A stretch of DNA of 16,652 nucleotides. Source: Chitinophagaceae bacterium UBA3961. GTDB lineage: Bacteria > Bacteroidota > Bacteroidia > Chitinophagales > Chitinophagaceae. The position numbers and the translations under genes are program-made. Positions within the stretch are counted from its first letter, which is position 1; each line of letters starts with the position of its first letter. This document shows positions 14,796-16,652 of the stretch, piece by piece. The notes below the pieces were generated by a model that was not told the origin of the DNA, ran no database searches, and saw only the letters and a list, made by a program, of their open reading frames with translations. Where the stretch lies: the NCBI GenBank assembly GCA_002385265.1, contig DGDD01000283.1, positions 1 through 16,652 of the forward strand. The letters run 5' to 3'.

Positions 14796-15284
14796 CTATT
14801 CTGTTTCTAATTTTCGGGCTTGAAGGGGGTCACTGCAATGGTCTAAAAGTTCCTGCATGCTTTGTTGAAGTACAGGATGAATGAAATGAGGTGCTATTTC
14901 AACCATTGGTAACAGTGCAAACCGACGGTTTTGAACTTCCGGATGGGGGATGGATAACTGTGGCAAATGGTAGATTTCTGCATTAAAAAACAGGATATCG
15001 ATATCAATGATACGAGGGCCGTATTTTTCTTCCCGAATTCGCCCCATATCCAGCTCAATTTGAAGCAAACAGGTCAATAATTCAGGGGCTTCCAGCGGGG
15101 TGTCAATTTCAAGTGCCTGATTGAAGAAATTGGGCTGATCGGTCTTCCCCCAAGCAGCCGTTTCGTATAAGGATGAGAGTGTCTTTACCATTCCGGCGCG
15201 TTTTTCGATCCATTCCACCGCTTGTTCCATGTTTTTCAGTCGATCGCCGGTATTACCGCCTATCAGAAGATATGCTTTATTCAT
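14796..15284 (-). CDS. folK: 2-amino-4-hydroxy-6-hydroxymethyldihydropteridine diphosphokinase (HPPK)
   Basis: 162 residues, close to the 159 of the E. coli enzyme. HPPK transfers pyrophosphate from ATP to 6-hydroxymethyl-dihydropterin in folate synthesis. Visible signatures: AYLLIGGNTGDR at residues 4-15, YETAAWGKTDQPNFFNQAL around 40-58, the metal-binding YGPRIIDIDILFF with Arg91, Asp94 and Asp96, and IPHPEVQNRRFALLP at 112-126. The protein is standalone, not fused to FolB or FolP. It is divergent from sppA across a 60-bp gap. A possible -7 box with one mismatch (GATATTTG, minus strand, 15307-15314) lies just upstream. Confidence 0.96.
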   Translation of the reverse strand: MNKAYLLIGGNTGDRLKNMEQAVEWIEKRAGMVKTLSSLYETAAWGKTDQPNFFNQALEIDTPLEAPELLTCLLQIELDMGRIREEKYGPRIIDIDILFFNAEIYHLPQLSIPHPEVQNRRFALLPMVEIAPHFIHPVLQQSMQELLDHCSDPLQARKLETE

Positions 15285-15317
15285 AATTTACCTACCTTAC
15301 AGACCTCAAATATCATT

Positions 15318-15338
15318 GAATTTTGTAATAAACAGGAG
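15318..15338 (+). promoter_or_regulatory. sppA start region: possible -7 box and clear ribosome binding site
   Basis: AGGAG at 15334-15338 stands 6 bases before the ATG at 15345, the only strong Shine-Dalgarno sequence I noticed in the window. It fixes the sppA start. GAATTTTG at 15318-15325 is a one-mismatch match to TAnnTTTG and would start transcription just ahead of the RBS; this promoter call is weak. Confidence 0.5.
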
Positions 15339-15344
15339 ATATAA

Positions 15345-16652
15345 ATGAATAGCTTTTTGAAAATATTTCTAGCTACCCTCACAGCCATTTTAGTGGTGGT
15401 ACTAATCGGGATCTTATTTTTGATTGGAACTGTTTCAAGTTTGGGTTCAAAACCGAAAGAACCGATTGGTGTAAATGCCGTTCTTACAATCGATTTGGCG
15501 CAAACTTTTCAAGAGCGTGTGAAAGACGATCCTTTTGGAAAATTAGAATCAGGCGAGTCGTACGACAATCCCTCTCAATTTCAATTGGTGCAATTGATTC
15601 GTCATGCTGCAACAGATCCGGCTGTAAAAGGTATTTATTTGAAAGCAGGTGCAAACGGCAATGGATTTGGAACCAGTGAAGACATTCGCGAAGCCCTTCA
15701 GTACTTTAAAAAATCAGGAAAGTTTATTTATGCCTATGCCGATGTAATAACACAAGGTGCTTATTTTATAGCCAGTGTTTCAGATAAAGTTTACACCAAT
15801 CCGCAAGGCGGCCTCGACTGGCGCGGCTATTCCATGAACTATTTTTTCATGAAAGGCTTGCTCGATAAAATGGAAATTGAACCTCAAATTTTCTATGCAG
15901 GTCAGTTCAAGAGCGCTACAGAACCTTTTCGTACGAATCAGATGACGGAACCCAACCGTTTGCAAAGCAACGTATTGGTAAATGACCTCTACAATCATTT
16001 CTTGGCTTTGGTATCGGCGTCTCGAAACGTAGACACTGCCACTCTTCGGAGCTTGGCTGTGAACCATTCTATCGAAAACGCCGCAGATGCGGTAAAATAC
16101 AAACTCATCGACGGTGCTAAATACGATGATGAAGTTCGTGCTGAAATCAAAGGAAAGGTAGAGGCTTCAACCATTCAATCGATCAATTTTGTCCCCATCG
16201 GAAAATACCTCGAGAATACTTCGATCACTGAAGTAAAATCGAAAGATCGCATTGCTGTTATTTTTGCAGAAGGAGATATCATTGATGGCAAAGCACAGGA
16301 AGATGCCATCGGCGGAGATTCGTATCGCAATTTGATCCGCAAAGCGCGGTTAGACGATCAAGTGAAAGCCATTGTGTTGAGAATGAATTCGGGTGGAGGT
16401 AGCGCTATGGCCAGTGAAGTAATGTGGCGTGAGTTAACACTTGCAAAGAAATCAAAACCGGTTATTGTAAGCTTCGGTGATGTGGCAGCTTCAGGTGGTT
16501 ACTATTCAACGTGTACAGCGGATAGTATTTTCGCACAGCCCAACACTATTACGGGTTCTATAGGAGTTTTCAGCATCGTTCCAAATTTGGCTTCTTTCTT
16601 CAATAACAAATTAGGAGTAACCTTCGATGGCGTGAAAACAGCGCCCGATGCC
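15345..16652 (+). CDS. sppA: Signal peptide peptidase SppA, 67K type (partial, C-terminus off the right edge)
   Basis: The first 436 residues are visible. Residues 7-32 are one membrane segment, placing the protease domains outside the cytoplasm. It is the long, two-domain 67K form: an N-terminal S49 domain to about residue 280 and a C-terminal one from about 300. The catalytic lysine is Lys189 in YAGQFKSATEPFR, and the serine is Ser383 in GDVAASGGYY, the same split (Lys in the first domain, Ser in the second) as in E. coli SppA. MNSGGGSAMASE at 347-358 and TGSIGVF at 403-409 are further family marks. SppA degrades remnant signal peptides in the membrane. It has its own AGGAG ribosome binding site and diverges from folK. 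Only the last part is missing. Confidence 0.95.
   Translation, partial: MNSFLKIFLATLTAILVVVLIGILFLIGTVSSLGSKPKEPIGVNAVLTIDLAQTFQERVKDDPFGKLESGESYDNPSQFQLVQLIRHAATDPAVKGIYLKAGANGNGFGTSEDIREALQYFKKSGKFIYAYADVITQGAYFIASVSDKVYTNPQGGLDWRGYSMNYFFMKGLLDKMEIEPQIFYAGQFKSATEPFRTNQMTEPNRLQSNVLVNDLYNHFLALVSASRNVDTATLRSLAVNHSIENAADAVKYKLIDGAKYDDEVRAEIKGKVEASTIQSINFVPIGKYLENTSITEVKSKDRIAVIFAEGDIIDGKAQEDAIGGDSYRNLIRKARLDDQVKAIVLRMNSGGGSAMASEVMWRELTLAKKSKPVIVSFGDVAASGGYYSTCTADSIFAQPNTITGSIGVFSIVPNLASFFNNKLGVTFDGVKTAPDA

Overview
The window looks like chromosomal DNA of a Bacteroidota bacterium, probably near Chitinophagaceae. The signs are moderate-to-low GC with A/T-rich starts, promoter matches to the Bacteroidota -7 box TAnnTTTG, mostly no Shine-Dalgarno sequences, a single-chain GcvP, 67K-type SppA next to folK and a deoxynucleoside kinase, and typical Bacteroidota S41/PD40 and VOC/SRPBCC genes. 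The taxonomic call is an inference from gene content. I see no phage, transposase, CRISPR array, rRNA or tRNA.

Layout. 1-2232 (minus): an S41 peptidase followed by a secreted PD40 beta-propeller protein that runs off the left edge. 2233-3170: about 940 bases without a credible gene but rich in small repeats. 3171-4142 (minus): a secreted family-43 glycoside hydrolase. 4264-6414 (minus): a compact five-gene operon (SRPBCC, two VOC proteins, a 74-aa protein, an HD-type hydrolase) whose last four genes overlap at their start/stop codons. It is transcribed divergently from a GlxA-type DJ-1/AraC regulator (6529-7497, plus). A perfect-stem terminator separates that regulator from the convergent gcvP (7531-10401, minus), the glycine decarboxylase P-protein.

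10402-11061 is non-coding: the gcvP promoter, a duplicated polypurine block, GC-rich CGCTGCG modules, an 11-unit heptamer array and a terminator. 11062-14467 (minus) carries a Tat-exported metallo-beta-lactamase-fold hydrolase, a YkgJ-type cysteine-cluster protein, an MFS exporter and a deoxynucleoside kinase, the last two overlapping by 4 bp. 14468-14795 is a second repeat mosaic built from the same kinds of modules. folK (14796-15284, minus) and sppA (15345 to the right edge, plus) diverge from a 60-bp gap.

How they work together. Most genes are housekeeping or ordinary accessory enzymes. Two groupings suggest shared function: the PD40 plus S41 pair, which resembles a split version of the Tricorn propeller-plus-protease arrangement, and the SRPBCC-VOC-VOC-74aa-HD operon opposite a DJ-1/AraC regulator, which looks like a small-molecule response locus. 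I found no clear previously undescribed system. The least explained material is the modular intergenic repeat DNA and the 74-aa protein.
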